Of a DNA stretch of 64,000 bases, positions 63,436 through 64,000 are shown piece by piece; position 1 is the first letter of the stretch; each line of letters starts with the position of its first letter. The stretch is from Streptomyces sp. NWU339 (lineage in GTDB: Bacteria; Actinomycetota; Actinomycetes; Streptomycetales; Streptomycetaceae), in the NCBI RefSeq assembly GCF_003143855.1, contig NZ_QFRK01000001.1:385614-449613 (forward strand), read 5' to 3'. The translations under genes were made by a program, and so were the position numbers. Under the pieces are notes generated by a model. It had not been told where the DNA came from, did no database searches, and was given only the letters and a program-made list of their open reading frames with translations.

Positions 63436-63743
63436 CCAGACTATTGAGGCACTGCCCGGATGACAAGAAAGGACGACTGGCGGTGAGCGCGCAGCGATAC
63501 GGGCCCGCCCGGCGGGACGCGAATGAAGGTTGTTGCCCGTCCGACGGGAGCCCGGAGCTGTGTGCCGCGCACCTGTCCGGTTCGGCCGATAGACCTGACT
63601 CAACAGCCGCGATGACGGCTTGCCGAGTGGTTCAGGCAAGCCCTGATCCGGCGGTGGTTGACCGCTGGGCAAGCCTTCGGACAAGCCCTCAGCGGTTGGC
63701 TGCACTCGATACGCGACAACGGCACAACAACGAACGGGTGGAC

Positions 63744-63869
63744 ATGACCAAGCACGAGGCGGCGCTTATCGCGGCGAAGCTCAAGAAGGTCGAGGAAAAG
63801 GTGGCGCTGCTGGAGGACCTGGCGCGTCGCGTCCTCGAAAAGGAGGCCGCTACTTCTTCGCCTCGCTGA
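63744..63869 (+). CDS. Small coiled-coil protein (41 residues or longer)
   Basis: ATG 63744 gives MTKHEAALIAAKLKKVEEKV then ALLEDLARRVLEKEA, a strongly heptad-like helix with typical codon use. The frame is open upstream to 63444 and a GTG at 63483 with AAGAAAGGA could start a 128-residue form, but that upstream part has atypical codons. It converges with the next ORF, overlapping by 20 bases. Function unknown. Confidence 0.45.
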   Translation: MTKHEAALIAAKLKKVEEKVALLEDLARRVLEKEAATSSPR

Positions 63870-63966
63870 TGCCTAGCCGCTCCATAAGGACGTCGATCAC
63901 GTTGTCCAGTCGAGTGCTTAGGGCATCGATTCGTTCGGATAGTTCGAGGTATTCCGGCGTGGGCAT
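63850..63966 (-). CDS. Small coiled-coil protein (38 residues, possibly extending off window)
   Basis: On the minus strand, ATG 63966 gives MPTPEYLELSERIDALSTRL then DNVIDVLMERLGISEAKK, again a short helix with heptad pattern. The frame remains open to the window edge, so the true protein may be longer. Together with the opposite-strand neighbour it forms a convergent pair of small helical proteins. Confidence 0.4.
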   Translation of the reverse strand: MPTPEYLELSERIDALSTRLDNVIDVLMERLGISEAKK

Positions 63967-64000
63967 GTGCCCGCTGCCTGCCGTCGCGGGAGTGCCGGCC

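Larger units (their letters stand above)
62181..63743. other. Long low-coding region near the right edge
   Basis: In this stretch of 1.56 kb I see no confident gene. Short ORFs at about 62,591-62,744 and 62,665-62,847 could encode small hydrophobic peptides but overlap in different frames. The region contains a strong terminator, a DnaA-box-containing inverted repeat and a second hairpin with a T run. The base composition is less GC-rich around 62,950-63,000. It may be a degraded replication or transfer region of the mobile element. Confidence 0.5.

Overview
The window is high-GC actinobacterial DNA and reads as a Streptomyces chromosome. Third codon positions are almost always G or C, GTG and TTG starts are common, and gene order matches the conserved Streptomyces core. 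That order is purL-purQ-purS, a short Lsr2 paralog, tRNA-Gly genes, purC, purD, dnaX, the SRP RNA, upp, tadA, and the paired sporulation sigma factors of the SigF/SigN type.

Positions 1 to about 43,300 are core or core-like. They open with purine biosynthesis genes (purL partial, purQ, purS) on the minus strand. Next come an Lsr2-like nucleoid protein, two tRNA-Gly genes, an ABC exporter with its two-component system, a second identical tRNA-Gly(GCC), purC, a dimethylformamidase-like protein, a degenerate M48-like membrane protein, purD, dnaX, the SRP RNA and tRNA-Ser(GGA). After these lie two tandem Stealth phosphotransferases, a CopC-CopD copper protein, and an operon under an iron box (a penicillin-acylase-family enzyme and a siderophore-type acyltransferase). 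Then follow a LytR_C protein, upp, a collagen-like repeat protein, tadA with its partner, tRNA-Ser(CGA), sigF-like and sigN-like genes, a MarR/MFS/PPOX operon, an MFS/TetR operon, an orphan OmpR regulator, an amidohydrolase, a DUF2797 protein and a small potassium channel.

At 43,335-43,377 the minus strand carries only the 3' half of a tRNA-Arg(ACG). This is the signature of a tRNA-integrated element, and everything to the right looks accessory: codon use is less extreme, intergenic gaps are longer, and conserved housekeeping genes stop. The accessory part holds a type I restriction-modification operon with two different HsdM subunits (hsdM1-hsdM2-hsdS-hsdR). It is followed on the same strand by a two-gene unit made of a DUF262 protein and an AAA ATPase with an apparent TOPRIM nuclease domain, which I read as a second anti-phage module. 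Further right are a WhiB-like protein with a fused C-terminal helix-turn-helix, a 672-residue protein with a ParB-like motif, and a regulatory island (Nudix hydrolase, XRE-TPR regulator, two small proteins, a glycine-rich-domain-like protein and a degenerate kinase). The last 1.8 kb is mostly non-coding, with hairpins, a DnaA-box inverted repeat and two small convergent coiled-coil ORFs. No integrase, intact tRNA-Arg or second att copy was seen, so the far end of the element probably lies outside the window.

The most notable observations are these: a tRNA-Gly(TCC) whose D and T loops have both lost their normal contact bases, as in staphylococcal cell-wall tRNAs; the DUF262 plus AAA/TOPRIM pair beside the restriction system; TTA codons confined, among the defence genes, to the restriction subunit and the AAA/TOPRIM gene; and the WhiB-HTH fusion.
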